Assembly (NCBI GenBank): GCA_004431415.1 | Contig: QPMI01000062.1 | Coordinates: 248,001 to 312,000 of the forward strand | From: Cyanophora paradoxa | Taxonomy: Eukaryota; Glaucocystophyceae; Cyanophorales; Cyanophoraceae | Direction: 5' to 3' | Length of the DNA: 64,000 nucleotides | In this document: one piece after another, positions 21,615 to 33,279 of the stretch | Numbering within the stretch: position 1 is the stretch's first letter | Layout of the letters: the number at the start of each line of letters is the position of its first letter | Notes under the pieces: generated by a model | Databases searched by the model: none | What the model was told of the DNA's origin: nothing | What the model saw: the letters and a program-made list of their open reading frames with translations, nothing else | Position numbers and translations under genes: made by a program

Positions 21615-21737
21615 CACCACACTCGCCGACAGGAAGGACGGGAGAACCAGCTGGCCAAGGAAGATCCCCGTCTCCGGGGTGGCCTTGCCCTTCCCAGAGC
21701 GCTTCGGGGCGGTGGCTGCCGCCTTCTTGCTGGCCAT
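21615..21737 (-). pseudogene. Duplicated, truncated first exon of HMG-CoA reductase
   Basis: The 41 codons from the ATG at 21737 copy HMGR exon 1 with a few changes ([19 protein letters not shown] against [19 protein letters not shown]). They stop at SFLSASVVA, just before the first membrane helix. The sequence then joins the coiled-coil gene fragment in a frame that does not match that gene's true frame (RRGRRGSGRRR). No catalytic sequence follows, so this cannot make a reductase. Confidence 0.9.
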
Positions 21738-21857
21738 CCGGACCTGAACCAGGCGAGTGCTCGTATCCCCCTCCAGCTTGCCCCCGGGTCCAGTAAAGTT
21801 CGCGCCACCATCTAGCGTAGACTGTAGCTAGCCATAGGCGACGACCGGCTAGCGCAG

Positions 21858-23807
21858 ATGAAGCGCCCGTCTAAGCGGAGACGAGTGGCTGCCGACGCAG
21901 CAGGCGAGCCAGAGCAGCAGGCGCCGGCGAGCCCAATCGAGCGACTGTCCGACGAGCTCCTGGGAGAGATCTTCTCGCATTTGCAGATGGAAGAGGCGTG
22001 GCGCCTCCGGTCGTGCGCATCGTCCTGCACCGCGCGGGCCGCTCGTGCGTGGCCGCGCGCTCGCTGCAGCTGAACTCAGAGCTGCTCGCGCAGAGTGTGC
22101 AAAGCATGGGACCAGATCATTCGCAGCACGACGTACAGAAAGCTCTACCTGTGTTGTAGCGAACCAGAGCAGCTGTCAGCTCTCATCCAACTGCTCAAAC
22201 AAGCCATGGCCACAGACCAGCTTGAAGAGGTATCTCTCGCGCTCGAACCGAGCGGGCTGTCGGAGGAGGACTCGCGCGAGATGTGGAGCAACGCGCTCGC
22301 GGTGCTCTCGGTGGTCGCCAACGAGCACGCGGGCCGTGGGCCGCGGCATATCAGCTTCACCTACTACCCCAAGCCAAACTTCGCGTGGACCGACGTGGTC
22401 CCCGTTGACTCGCTCGTCCTTGCCCCGCTGTTGGCGCTCAGGCCACCGCCCAAGGACGGGCTCGACGCCCCATCGGCTCTCGAGGAGATTCATCTGGCAG
22501 TACGATACGGCGTTGCAAATCCCGACCACACGCCTCAGATTCCCATCGCCGCCCTGCGCTCGACTCTCGCCCCCTTCTCCAATCTTCGGCACTTCGATCT
22601 CCGTTCGTGCAAACTGCACTTCGCCGCTATCTGCTGACTGATGAGTTCCTTTTTGCAGGCTATTTTACACATGACTGGCCTGCCCTCGGAGAGGCGCAGG
22701 CAGCCGTGCTTGCGGAGTGTTGCCCGCAACTCACGTCGCTCTCCATCACCCCCGTCAACGCCGATGCAGTCCGACGCCTTGCGCCGCTGCGGCTAGAGAA
22801 GCTAGCACTATCTGGTCCCCTCCACGCCGGTTCCTTCTCCGCGCTGGCGGAGGGCGAGGCCGGCAAAACGCTAAAGGATCTACGTTGCACTTGGTGCGAA
22901 ACATAATGATCATGATCAGCCGCTGCCTGCAGCTGCTTCCACCCAGCATCCTCTGATGATTCGTGTACGCGCAGGGACGACAGCTTCACACAAATCAACG
23001 GAGAGGACCTCCGCAGCGTGGCGCGGTTTCCGCAGCTTCAGCTCTTGACAAATTTCTGCGTGCGTCAATTGACGCCCAAGCTTCTGGCTTTCGAGCTCGA
23101 GCTTTAATTTGTCGCATTATCGCAGATTGGCAGCGACGTCATGTACGCGGACGTGGCAGCACTGAGGGCGGCCCCGAACCTCAAGAAGGTCAGAATCAGT
23201 CACAGGGCCGACAGGGACCCGGTGCCATTGCTATGTGGTCTCACCACTGCCGTGCGGTCATCGCGCTCCCTCGAAAGCCTGGGACTTATGCTCGAGGGTC
23301 CGTGATTTTGCTCGTCCCCTCCCGCCCAACCTCCTGCGACCCCTCATCCGCTGCCGTAGCTCCTGCTGACACAAACTCTGCGACCGTCGCTGGCTTCATC
23401 ACGGCTGCTAGTACTTCTCGTGTCCTGCAGGAACTCGAGTTTCGGATGCGACTATGGCGGCCGCTCACGGCAGAAGAAGTCGCAGCCCTGAGAGGCTGTG
23501 ATGAACTCGGAGGGACTTTCACCGTTGAATGTTTTCTCGACAGCCCCAGTGATCTGCTCGCGCTCGAGGTCCGTACTCCTTTTATTTGCGAGGCGCGCGT
23601 TGGCGCCCTGTGAGTAATTGTATGCAGGCTGTCCGTGGCATGAATAACATCTGCAAGATCCATATCAGCGTGGCCACTGACGATCCTGCCCTGTTCAGCG
23701 TCGCGAAGGGCGTCCTCTGCGGCTGGTGCAACCCCGTTGAAGGGCGCGAGTTCTCGGCGTACCACCCGAAGAGCAACCTCACAGAGCTTTGGTCCGACGA
23801 CTGGTAG
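21858..23807 (+). CDS. F-box/LRR protein (copy 5, intact)
   Basis: The ATG at 21858 begins a short basic leader and an F-box (IERLSDELLGEIFSHLQMEE, an intron, then RVCKAWDQIIRSTTYRKLYL). The second exon stays open across the place where copy 4 is shifted (PKPNFAWTDVVPVDSLVLAP). Leucine-rich exons follow: LTSLSITPVNADAVRRLAPL, LRSVARFPQLQLLTNFCV, LRAAPNLKKVRISH, RSLESLGLMLEG, and a final exon ending SNLTELWSDDW at the TAG at 23805. Introns are 50-100 nt. It probably acts as an SCF ubiquitin-ligase substrate receptor. It is the right-hand product of the 3.5-kb tandem duplication and the better preserved F-box copy. Confidence 0.8.
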
Positions 23808-23966
23808 CAAAAGCACTAGAACTCTCTTAGAAGCAAGTCTCGAAGATGTCCCTTCCTGAATACCTGAATATTAAACCGTTGAACCTCGGATGTTGGAACA
23901 CCTACAAGCTCAAGGGACAGATCATCGGGTCTAGCTTTGGAAACGACGGGCACTCATGAGCGGGCA

Positions 23967-26900
23967 CTACCGCCTCGCTGGGGCCCCCGATGAGCCCGCA
24001 GCGGGGCCCGGCGCGCCCGCCGCGGCTGCCGGGGCCGGGGCGCGCAGGGGGCCGGCGGCGGCTGCGGCGGGGCGGCGCTGGAGCCGGCGCGGGCGGGCGC
24101 GGGGGCGGTGGCCGGGCGGCCGGGCGGGGGACCTGCCGGCGGCGGCGCGCTGGCGCTCGCTGGCGAGCTCCGCGCGCCGCTTGGCGAAGGCCTCCTCGAT
24201 GAGCTGCATGAGGGTCTTGCCCTGCCGCTGGGCGCTCGCCGCGACGCGCATGGCGAGCGGAGCCAGAGGAGGCGCCGACGGTCATGGCGGCTCCCCCCGC
24301 ACCTCCCCCAGCAGCCGCGCCAGCCCCGGGTTGTTCTCCGGCCCCAGCGGCGCCGCCCCGAAGCGGAAGGAGCGGGTCGACTGGGGGCCCCGCGGCGGCC
24401 CCGAGCGCTCGCGGGCCTGGCGGACGGCGGCGGCGAGGCCGACGACCCACGTCGCCAGCGTCCGCTCGTCCCGCGCCGACAGGTCCTGCGCCCCCGCCCC
24501 GCCCCCGTCAGGGCGGCAAGGCGGGGGAGCCGGGCCGGGCCGGGGCCCCGCACCAGGGTCCGCTGCGGCGTGACGACGGAGAAGCAGAGCCACGGCTCGT
24601 CCTGCGGCGGGGGCTCGGCTCGGCCCGGGCGCCGCGGGCGGGGCGGGGCGGGGCGGGGCGGCGGGCCTCGATCTTGGAGCGGCGGTGAATACGTCGGAGC
24701 GGGGCCCGAAGCAGACCCCGACGACGTCCTTCAGCGCGATGCTGCTCTTCGTCTTCCGCGCCTTCGCGTCGCCCCAGCCTGCCCCCGCCCCGCTCAGCCG
24801 CTTGCGGGTCGGCGGCGGCGGGACGCGAGCGGGGCGGACCGAGGGAGAGGCCGTCGCCGGAGAGCTGGAGCCAGCGGGGCTTGCGGGCGCCGCCGGCCTT
24901 GAAGTCGTGCTTGATGAGCTCGGCGCCCTGCCGCAGCGCCGCCAGCCGCTCGGCCTCGCGGTCCTTGGCCGTCAGCGCGTGCCGCAGGTCCGCCAGCTGC
25001 TTCCGCCACCGCGACGCCTCCGCGTCCTTCTCCCGCAGCTGCCCGCCCGCGCCCCTCAGCGGCGCCGCCTCGTGCAGGGCCGGAGCGGGGCGGGGCGAGC
25101 CTTGGCGGCGTGGAAGGCGCGGTCGGAGGCGATGCGGGAGGCGAGGCCCTCGACGCGCCCCTCCAGCGCCGCCGTCTCCGCCGCCCGCTGCCTCGCCGCC
25201 CCCGCCGCCTTCCCCGCCTCCCCCCGCTGCCAGCCCTGTCAGAGGCGCCAATCCGACGGAAAGGGCGGGCGGGGCGGACGGCGCGCTCGGCCTCCTCCTG
25301 GGCGGTGTCGAGGGCGGCCTGGAGCTCGCGGGCCTCGGCGGCGAGCTTCGCGAGGCGCCCCTCGAGCTCCTCGCTGCGGTCCGCCCGCTCCTCCAGCGAG
25401 GCCCGCTCGACCTCCCAGAGCCGCTCCTGTGCCTCCAGCCGCCGCTCGGCCGCCTCCGCGCGCTCCACGGCCTCCCGCGAGAGCCGCTCGAGCTCCGCCG
25501 CCGACTCCGCGCTCTGCAGCGCCGCCGCCTCCGCCGTCCGCGCCGCCTCCCGCGCCTCCTCCAGCGCCGCCTGCGCCCACCCGCCCCGCGTCAGCCGCGG
25601 GGAGCGCGCGGGGCCGGGGCCGGCGGGGCGCGCCGGCTCCTCGAGCTTCTCGCGGGCCTCCTCGAGCTCCTCCCGCAGCTTCTCCGCCTCCTCCTTGCCT
25701 GCCGCCGCCTCCTCGCGGGCCTTCTCGGCCTCCTCGCGGGCGGCGGCGAGCTCGGCCTGCGCCGCCTCGAGCTCGGCCTCCTTGGCGTCGAACTCCTGCT
25801 TGGCGCCCTCGAACCACTGCGCCTTCTCCTGCTCCGCGATCTCGATCTGCGCCCGCAGCTCCTCGTTCTCCTTGGCCAGCGCCTCGCGCGCCTCGTCGGC
25901 CTTGGCGGCGGCGGCGCGCAGCTCGGCCGCCTCGGCCTCGCGCTCGGCGAGGAGCGCGGCGCCCTCCTCGAGCGTCGCGTGCGCCGCCTGCAGGTCGGCC
26001 CGCGCCCGCTCCAGCTCGGCGCCGGCCTCGGGCCCGCCGCTCCGCAGCGCCTCCTCGACGCCGGCCAGCGCCGCGTCGCGCCCTCGCCCTCGCCGTCGCT
26101 GTCCGCCTCCTCCTCCTCCTCCAGGCTCTGCGGGCGCCCTCGAAATAAGGCCCGGCGGCATGGGAGGCCGCTCCGGAAGGGAGCGCACGGCGAGGACCTC
26201 CTCGAGGGCCGCCCGTAGACGAGGGCGAGCACCCGCGCGAACCGCATCCGCGCCGCCTGCGCCCGCGTCGGCGGCGCGGCGCGGGGCGGGGCGGGGCGGG
26301 GCGCGCACGGCGATGGCGCGCTGCTTCTCGCGGAGGTCGGCGCCCATAACGCGGAGCTCGCCCTCGCGCTCCTTGGCGACGGCGTGCAGCCGCTCCACCT
26401 CGCCTCGCAGCCGCAGCACCTCCCCTCCGGCCGCCTCCGCCTCCCGCCCGCCCCGCTGCGCCGCCTCCGCCTCGTGCAGCGCCTTGCGCAGCTCCGCCTC
26501 GCGGCTCTCCAGCTGGAAGGCGAGCCGCTCGCCCTCCTTGCGCGCCGCCGCGAGCTCCCCCGCCACACCCTCGCCTCCACCTCCACCGCGTCCCGCGCCC
26601 CCCGCGCCTCCTCCGCCGCCGCCCGCGCCTCGCGCTCGGCGCGGCGCGAGGCCTCGAGGTCGGCCCGGAGCGCCGCGAGCTCGGCCCCGCGCTCGGCGAA
26701 CTCGGCCGCCGTCGCCCGCAGCTGCTCCTCCAGCCGCTCGAGCGCCTCCTCCTCCTCCTCGTCGTCGCCGGCGCCGAGCTCGCCCCCGGGGGCCGCGCCC
26801 CGCGCCTCCCGCACGACCTCCTCCTCCTCCTCCTCCTCCTCCTCGTCCTCGTCCGAGAGGGCCTCGCCCTGCTTCTTGCGGGCGATGCGGAGGCGCGCGT

Positions 26901-29900
26901 GCAGCTCGTCGATCACCGGCTCGTACGCCGTCTCCAGCTCGCTCTTCTTCTTGCTCAGCGACGCGCTCCGCGGCAGCCCGCCCGCCCCGGAGCCCTCCGG
27001 CGACTTGGGCGAGCGCCCCGTCGACCCCGGCGACGGGCCCAGCGGGGCCGAGCCCTTGCGCAGCCCCGCCGGGGACGCGAACGGGTTGAAGGGCGCCGCG
27101 CCCGAGAGGGAGGAGGTCGCGCCGGCGGAGGGCGCCGACTGGAGGGGCCCCACGGACGAGCGGCGGCGGGCGGAGCGGGTCTTGAGCTCCTCGAGCGCCC
27201 GCACGCTCTCCTGCAGGCAGTCCGGCAGCTCCGCGCCGGCCGCCGGCCCCTCCCCGAAGCCGCGCGCCCGCGCGGCGGCCACCATCTGGCCGCCCACCTG
27301 GGCCATCGGGCTGCGGGGCGTCAGGCGGGCCCGGGCGGGGCGGGCGGGGGCCGGGGCGCCTGATGGGGGCGCCCGCCCGGCAGCGGAGAGCTCGCGCATG
27401 CGGTCCTTCAGGGTCCCCTTCGCCGCCCGCTCGAGCTCCGCCTGGCGCGCCGGTAAGCAGGGAGGGATCGGGAGCGGGGGAGGGGCGGGCGGGGCGGACG
27501 ATGCGGGCGCGGGAGGCGTCGAGCTCGCGCTGGTAGCCCTCGAGCTGGCGCCCGCGGGCGACGGCCTCGGCCTCCAGCGCGTTGTTGCGGGCCGTGAGCG
27601 TCGCCACCTGCACCTGCGCCGCCTCCAGCTCCGCCGCCATCGCCCCCGCCGACGACCGCGGCGACTCCGCCGGCTGCCCCCCGCCCGTCGGCCGCCGCCG
27701 CGGGGCGGGAGCAGGCGGCACGCGGAGCGGGCGCACCGACTTCTGCTCGGCGGCGGCGAGGCGGGCGTGGAGCTTCTCGACCTCCTCCCTCAACGCCGCC
27801 GCGTCGGCCTCCTCCTGGACGCGGGAGCCAAGTCAGCGCGGCGGCGGGGCGGCGCGGGGGGCGGCCGGGGCGCGCGCCTTGGCGGCGGCCTCGTAGACGG
27901 TGACGAGCTCGCGCTGCGCCTCGTCCAGCTGCGCCCGCGCCGCCGCCAGCTCCCCCGCAGCCGCCCCGCCTCCTCCGCCGCCCCCGCCGCCCCCGCCGCC
28001 GCCTCCTCCGCCGCCGTCAGCCGCCCGTGCAGCGCGTCCAGCTCGTCCTGCATCGCGAAGGCCTGCCGCGGTGCACGTCAAAAAGCCGCCGGGCGGCTGG
28101 GCGAGGCGGGCGGGCGGCGGGCCTTCTGCTTGGCGGCGGCGGCCTCGGCGCGGGCGGCGGAGAGGGCCGAGTCGGCGAGGAAGCTGCGCGGCTGCTCGCC
28201 CTCGGCCGCCGGCTCCTGGTGCCACTCAAAGCTCGCCGGCCGGCGCGCCCCGCGGGCCTCCGCCAGCGCGCCCTGCACCAGCACCTGCCGCCGCGCCGCC
28301 GCCTCCTCGTCGCTCTCCTCGTCGCCCGCCGCCGGGTCCTCCCCGCCGGCCGCCTCGAGGGCGGCGTGGACGCCCTCGCTTCGGGCCCGCCGGGCCTCGG
28401 TGAGGGCCTCGAGGCACGCGGAGCGGCGGCGGGACTCGCGCAGCTCGTCCTCCAGCGCCGCGTTGCGCTCCTGCAGGTCGGCGATCATCTGCTCCTGCTC
28501 CTCCGTCGTCCCCGTCAGCTCCGCAACCGACCGCCTGCGCCGCCGTCAGGCCCGCCTCGCCCCCGCGCCCCGCGCCGCCCCCGCCGCACCGGAGCTCGGC
28601 GAGCTGGGAGTGGGAGGCGCGGTGGCCGCCCGAGCCGGCCTCGGACTCGGTGCCGCTCTCCTCCTCCTCCTCCTCGTCGTCCCCGGCGCGCTTGCGGGCG
28701 GCGGCGGCGCGCTCGAGGGCCTCGAGGCGCTCGTCGGCCTCGTCCAGCAGCGCGTCCCGCTCCGCCACCTTCGCCTCCAGCTCCGCCACCCGCTTCCCCA
28801 GCGCCTCCGCCCGCGCCTCCGCCTCCGCCGCCCGCCGCTCCAGCTCCCCGCCCCCGCCCCCGGCGCCGGCGCCGCCGCCGCCGGCGTCGGGCTCTGCGCG
28901 CCCCGCCCCAGTCAGCGGGGTCCGGGGCGGGGCGGGCGGGCGGCGGGGCTCTGGGCCCGGACCTTGCGCGAGAAGGACATGTTGAACTGCGCGCGGATGT
29001 TCTCCAGGGCGTCCTCCGCCGCCCCGTCCGCCTCCGCCACGCCGCGCGCCTGCGCCGCCGCCGCCGCCGCAGCTGCTGCCTCCGACGCATCCGCGCGCTT
29101 CTGCGCCTGCTGCCGCAGGCTCTCGACCTAAGGCACCGTCAGCTGCGCCGCAAGAAGGACTTCAAGCGGTGCCGCGCCTCCTTCTCGCGCTCTGCCAGCG
29201 CGCGCTCGAGCAGCTGCACGCGGTCGCGCAGCACCTCCGCCTCCTCCATCGCCCGGTGCGCCGCCCTGCCGTGCGCGCGTGAGCACGCGCGCGCCTCTGC
29301 GCGAGAATGCAGGGGGGCGCACAGCCCCTCGCGCAGGCCCTCGATCTCGTGCTGCAGCGCCGAGCGGGTCCCCGCCAGGTCGCGGGCCGACTCCAGCTCC
29401 AGCCGCATCGACGCCTCTGACTGCTGCGACCGCTGCAGCGCCTGCCGCCGCGCTCAGCGCCGGCTCTGCGGGCCCAGGCGGGCGTCGTTTGGCGCACCGC
29501 TTTGAGCTCAGCGACCTCCGCGATGTGCTGTGCCGCGGACGCCGCCGGAGCGGCCGCACGCTGCGCCTGCTGCAGCTTGCGGTTCTCCACTTCCAAACGC
29601 CGGCATTTCTCCGACAGTAGCTCTAACTCCTCGACCTGCGGGCCCCACATGAGTGCGAAAAGTGGTCGAGACGAGGCGCTCCGGCGCGCCACGTCTTCCT
29701 CACGCACCTTCACTGACGTTTCGGTCTGCGCATTCGAGAGGAGCTCGGTGACGAGTTTGATCTGCAATTCCGAACGCAAGCGTCGGATGACAGAGCGGCG
29801 GCGGAACGCGTGTGTGCAGCTCAAGCACGGAGGCGGGGGGCGTCACAAACACTAGAACCACTTCTTATGCATAGCTAATGTGCGGATCAGCCGCCGAACG

Positions 29901-30081
29901 GAGCCAACCTGCTCTTCCTTGGCGGCAAGCTGGTCCTGCGGGCGTTGTCAGCGTCTGCGCCCGAGCGTTTCAACGGGAAATGAAGTACCTCTTGGGACTT
30001 GAGCGTCGCCTTGAGTCGGGCCTTCTCCTCCTGCTCAATGTCGAGGAGTTCTCTGGATTTCGTCCTGGCGTGCCCAAACAT
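23967..30081 (-). CDS. Long coiled-coil protein with C-terminal PH-like domain
   Basis: The first exon starts at the ATG at 30081 (MFGHARTKSRELLDIEQEEK). About a dozen or more exons encode heptad-rich, Glu/Ala/Leu coiled coil (VEELELLSEKCRRLEVENRK, RAALEEVLAV, EKLREELEEAREKLEE, SEELEGRLAKLAAEA). A low-complexity Ser/Pro segment and an acidic run near 26820-26860 interrupt it. The C-terminal exons form a PH-like domain (KPRWLQLSGDGLSL, SSIALKDVVGVCFGPRSDV, WLCFSVVTPQRTL, then a helix TLATWVVGLAAAVRQAR). I estimate 1,700-2,000 residues, with architecture like large scaffold, golgin or centrosomal proteins that use PH domains to reach membranes. Compared with the partial copy at 20356-21611, the PH and tail exons here carry several one-base losses in short G or C runs, which break the frame at about 24690 and about 24285. 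The protein may therefore be truncated, or the sequence may be wrong there. Confidence 0.75.
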
Positions 30082-30230
30082 AGCTATGTGCTCGCGTATT
30101 CGCGTACAAAGCGAGCTGTGGTGTCCGAGCCAGCACCCCAAGCGGGGATCTCGAGCCGACGATGCTGCTGCAGGCACTGGCCCCCGCCGGAGTCGAACCT
30201 GCGAAGGCAGGGGGTATAGCAGTTAGACGC

Positions 30231-32964
30231 ATGGGCGCCGAGCGGCGGCCGGGCTGGGCGGCCCGCGCGGCGGCGCTGCTGGTGCTCGCCGCTACGGCGA
30301 CAGCGCTCACGCCGATCATCTATCGATGGGACGCGCGAATCCGGCTCAGCGAGGTCGAAGGGACCCGCGCGGCGCAGCTCGTGGCCATCCAGCAGGCGCG
30401 TTTGTAGGCGTCGCGTTCTTTGAGATGCCATGCTGAGGAGCGCGCCTCAGGTCGGCATCGGTGTGGGCCATGTGAAGCGCGAAACTCCGCATGTCGCGTC
30501 GCACATATCGGAGACGCAGCTGCGCAGGCTACGCTCGCACGGTATTTGCGGACGTGGATGCCTCGTTCGCAAGTCGCAGCCGACCACGCGCCGCGGTACA
30601 GGGCTGCAGGTCGACGTATTGAACGACCCGAGCCCCGCGAACGCGCGGGAGGCCATGCGGCGCTCGCTGAAGGAGGCTCCGGGAGAGTACGATCACTTCC
30701 ACAACTACAACGTGGGCCGGTCCGCCCGCCCGCATCGCACGGACTGAGCACGCGCCCCGCAGGAGCTCACAACGAAGCTCCAGTCGCTCGCCGCCGCGTA
30801 CCCGAACCTGGCGACGCTCTCCTCTATCGGAAAGAGCGTGCAGAACCGCGAGCTGTGGGTCATGCGCATCACCGACAACCCGCGTGCGCGGCGCGGCGCG
30901 GCGCAGGCGGCGCTTCGGCCGGGGCTCACGCCCCGCGCGCGCGCAGACGACCAGGAGCCCGAGCCGGAGTTCAAGTACGTTGGGAACATGCACGGCGATG
31001 AGTCCGTTGGCCGCGAGATCCTCATCCGTCTCATCCAGGCGAACCGTGCCCCGCCGCCCCGCGCCCCGCCGGGCCCCTGACGCCCGGGCGCCTGCAGTAC
31101 TTGCTGGAGAACTACGGGAAGGACCCCGCGGTGACGGCGCTGGTGAACAGCACCGACATCTACATCCTTCCCTCTATGAACCCCGACGGCCCGCCCCGCC
31201 CCGCCAGGCCCCGCCCCGCCAGGCCAGGCCAGGCCAGGCCCCGCGTGACGCCCGGCCCCCGCAGGCTTCGAGCGGCGGACGCGCGAGAACGTGCACGGCG
31301 TCGACCTGAACCGCAACTTCCCCGGTACCCCCGCGGCCGCTGCGCTCTCCTCCGGGAGGGGCTGAGGCGGGGTGGGGCAGACCAGTTCCGGTCGCCGGCG
31401 AACACGCTGGAGGGGCGGGAGCCGGAGGTGCAGGCGCTGATGCGCTGGTCCATGTCCCGCCACTTCGTCCTCTCCGCCAACATGCACGGTGCACCGCGCC
31501 CCCGCGCCCGCACCCGCACTCTCTTTCCCGAGCCCGGGCCCGGGGCGCGCAGGCGGGGCCGTGGTGGCGAACTACCCGTGGGACGGCAACGCGGAGGGCG
31601 CCAGCGGCAAATACGCCGCGACGCCCGACGACGCCCTCTTCCGGTACCCCCCGCGCGCTCGCCCCCCGGGAACCCCCCTCACGCCCCGGCAGCTCCCTGG
31701 CGTCGACGTACGCCCAGGCGCACCCGACCATGAAGAACAGGCGCCCCCGGCCCCTCGCTCTCGGTTCCTCCTTGCGCGCGCTCTGACCCGCCGCCCAGCC
31801 CGGAGTTCCCGGGGGGCATCACGAACGGGGCCCAGTGGTACGTCCTCTACGGCGGCATGCAGGACGTGCGTACCCCCCCTCCATCCAACGCCCTCTTCCG
31901 TCCTCCGACGCCACTGCAGTGGAACTACATCTGGACGGGCGCCGTCGAGGTCCGGGGGGGGCCTCGCGCCGGCGCCGGTCCGGCCGGATCGGACGGGGGC
32001 GTGACCGCGCCGGCAGCTGACGATGGAGGTGAGCGAGATCAAGTTCCCGAGCAAGGAGACGCTGGAGGGGTTCTGGCGGGACAACCTGCCCCCCATGCTC
32101 GCCTACATGCGCCGCGTCCACACAGGCGTCCGCGGCATCGTCCGCGACGCCGTCACCGGTCCCCTCCCCTCCGCCCCCCCTCCACCACGCGTGGAGCGTG
32201 CGCTGAGCGTGGTCTGGTGGCGGGGCGCAGGGAAGCCGGTGGCGGCGAACGTGTCGGTGGTGGGGATCGACAAGACGGTGGCGAGCGACCCCGCCCGCGG
32301 TGACTACTACCGCCTCCTCGGTCCGCCCCTCCTGCCCGGCCCGCGGCTCAGCGGCTCAGCGGCCTCGGCGCGGCTGAGGCGTGCGCGGCAGTGCCGGGCG
32401 ACTACGAGCTGATCGTGGACGTGCCCGGGTACCGCGAGCAGCGCAAGCTCGTGCGGCCTACCCGACCGACGCCCGCCCCTCCCTCCCCGACCTCGACCCG
32501 ACGGCGGCCCCCGCGCAGGCGACGGTGCGGGAGATCGACGAGTCGCTGCCGCTCTCCGAGTGGGCGACGGTCGTGCACTTCAACCTCCACCCGCTCTCCG
32601 AGGGCGACGCCGCCCGCAAGGACCGCTCCAAGGACGCCCTCGCACTGTGGACCGTCTTCGGCCTCCTCCTCCTCGGCCCGCCAGCTCCCCCTCCTTCCCC
32701 TCCTCCTCCTCCTCCCCGCCTCCTAACGCGACCGCAGGGATGGTGTGCGGGCTGGTGTACCTGTGGGGCAAGCGGCGCGGGTGGGACTTCGTCTTCTGGC
32801 GGAAGGACGCGCAGGCGGGGCGGTACGCGGCGGTGGAGACGGAGCTCGAGGAGGGCCGCCCCGACGAGGAGGCCCTCTTCTACGCCGACGAGGAGGAGCA
32901 GCGCGCCGGCGCCGGGCCATCCCCGCCCGGCGGCGGCGGGCGCCGCACCCCCTCCCGCCGATAG
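30231..32964 (+). CDS. Carboxypeptidase D/E-like M14 metallocarboxypeptidase, membrane-anchored
   Basis: This is a zinc exopeptidase of the M14B subfamily that trims C-terminal residues in the secretory pathway. The ATG at 30231 gives a signal peptide (ARAAALLVLAATATALTP). Catalytic exons show the HxxE zinc site (VGNMHGDESVGREIL), ILPSMNPDGFE, GVDLNRNFPD, the third zinc ligand in LSANMHGGAVVANYPWD, and the nucleophile Glu in MEVSEIKFPSKETL. A transthyretin-like domain follows (GVRGIVRDAVTGKPVAANVSV, YELIVDVPGYREQRKLV), typical of the CPD/CPE/CPN group. Next comes a single membrane helix (ALWTVFGLLLLGMVCGLVYL) and an acidic cytosolic tail. Introns at 31039-31097 and 31189-31264 begin with GC. 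It is divergent from the coiled-coil gene with about 150 bp between starts. The join between exons 1 and 2 near 30395-30600 is not certain. Confidence 0.93.
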
Positions 32965-33279
32965 CCCGCCCCTCCAGCGCGCCCCTTTGAGCTCCAAGCA
33001 GTCCCCTTAGTGCATCTTTCTGTACACGTATCCATTCTTCTCTTTCAAACCACCTCACAGTTCGGATCTACTTCCGAGTTTTTAGGCTCAGAAGAGCTTT
33101 GGCAATTCAGATTACACAACAGGTCATTGTGCTTACGAGGCACAAGGCAGAAGAGTGCTGTACAGGCGCGCGCGGGCCGGTATCGGCCGTGCTACAAAAA
33201 GCGCGCAAGAGTGGTGGTGCTACAAGTACAGGCCGCGGGGGCCCGCGAAGAAGGCCCCGGGCGAAAAGAACCCCCGAGG
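32965..33279. other. Convergent 3' intergenic region
   Basis: This AT-richer stretch lies between the carboxypeptidase and F-box/Kelch stop codons. It presumably contains both 3' UTRs. No canonical AATAAA signal is obvious, and no gene is seen. Confidence 0.6.

Noticed and set aside
24794-27793. Single 999-codon open frame on the minus strand
   Set aside because: Only parts of it are the true coiled-coil frame. The rest is arginine-, glycine- and proline-rich shadow reading through introns and other exon frames, kept open by GC-rich composition.
26384-29131. 915-codon plus-strand frame
   Set aside because: It is antisense to the coiled-coil exons and composed of Ala/Arg/Ser runs. No domain is recognisable.
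30178-30245. tRNA-like string (CCGGAGTCGAACCTGCG and AGCAGTTAGACGC)
   Set aside because: The T-loop-like part read on the minus strand has a mismatched T stem and no matching 5' acceptor strand about 70 nt away. The stretch also overlaps the start of the carboxypeptidase gene and a small CCTGC/GCAGG hairpin. At best it is a decayed tRNA.
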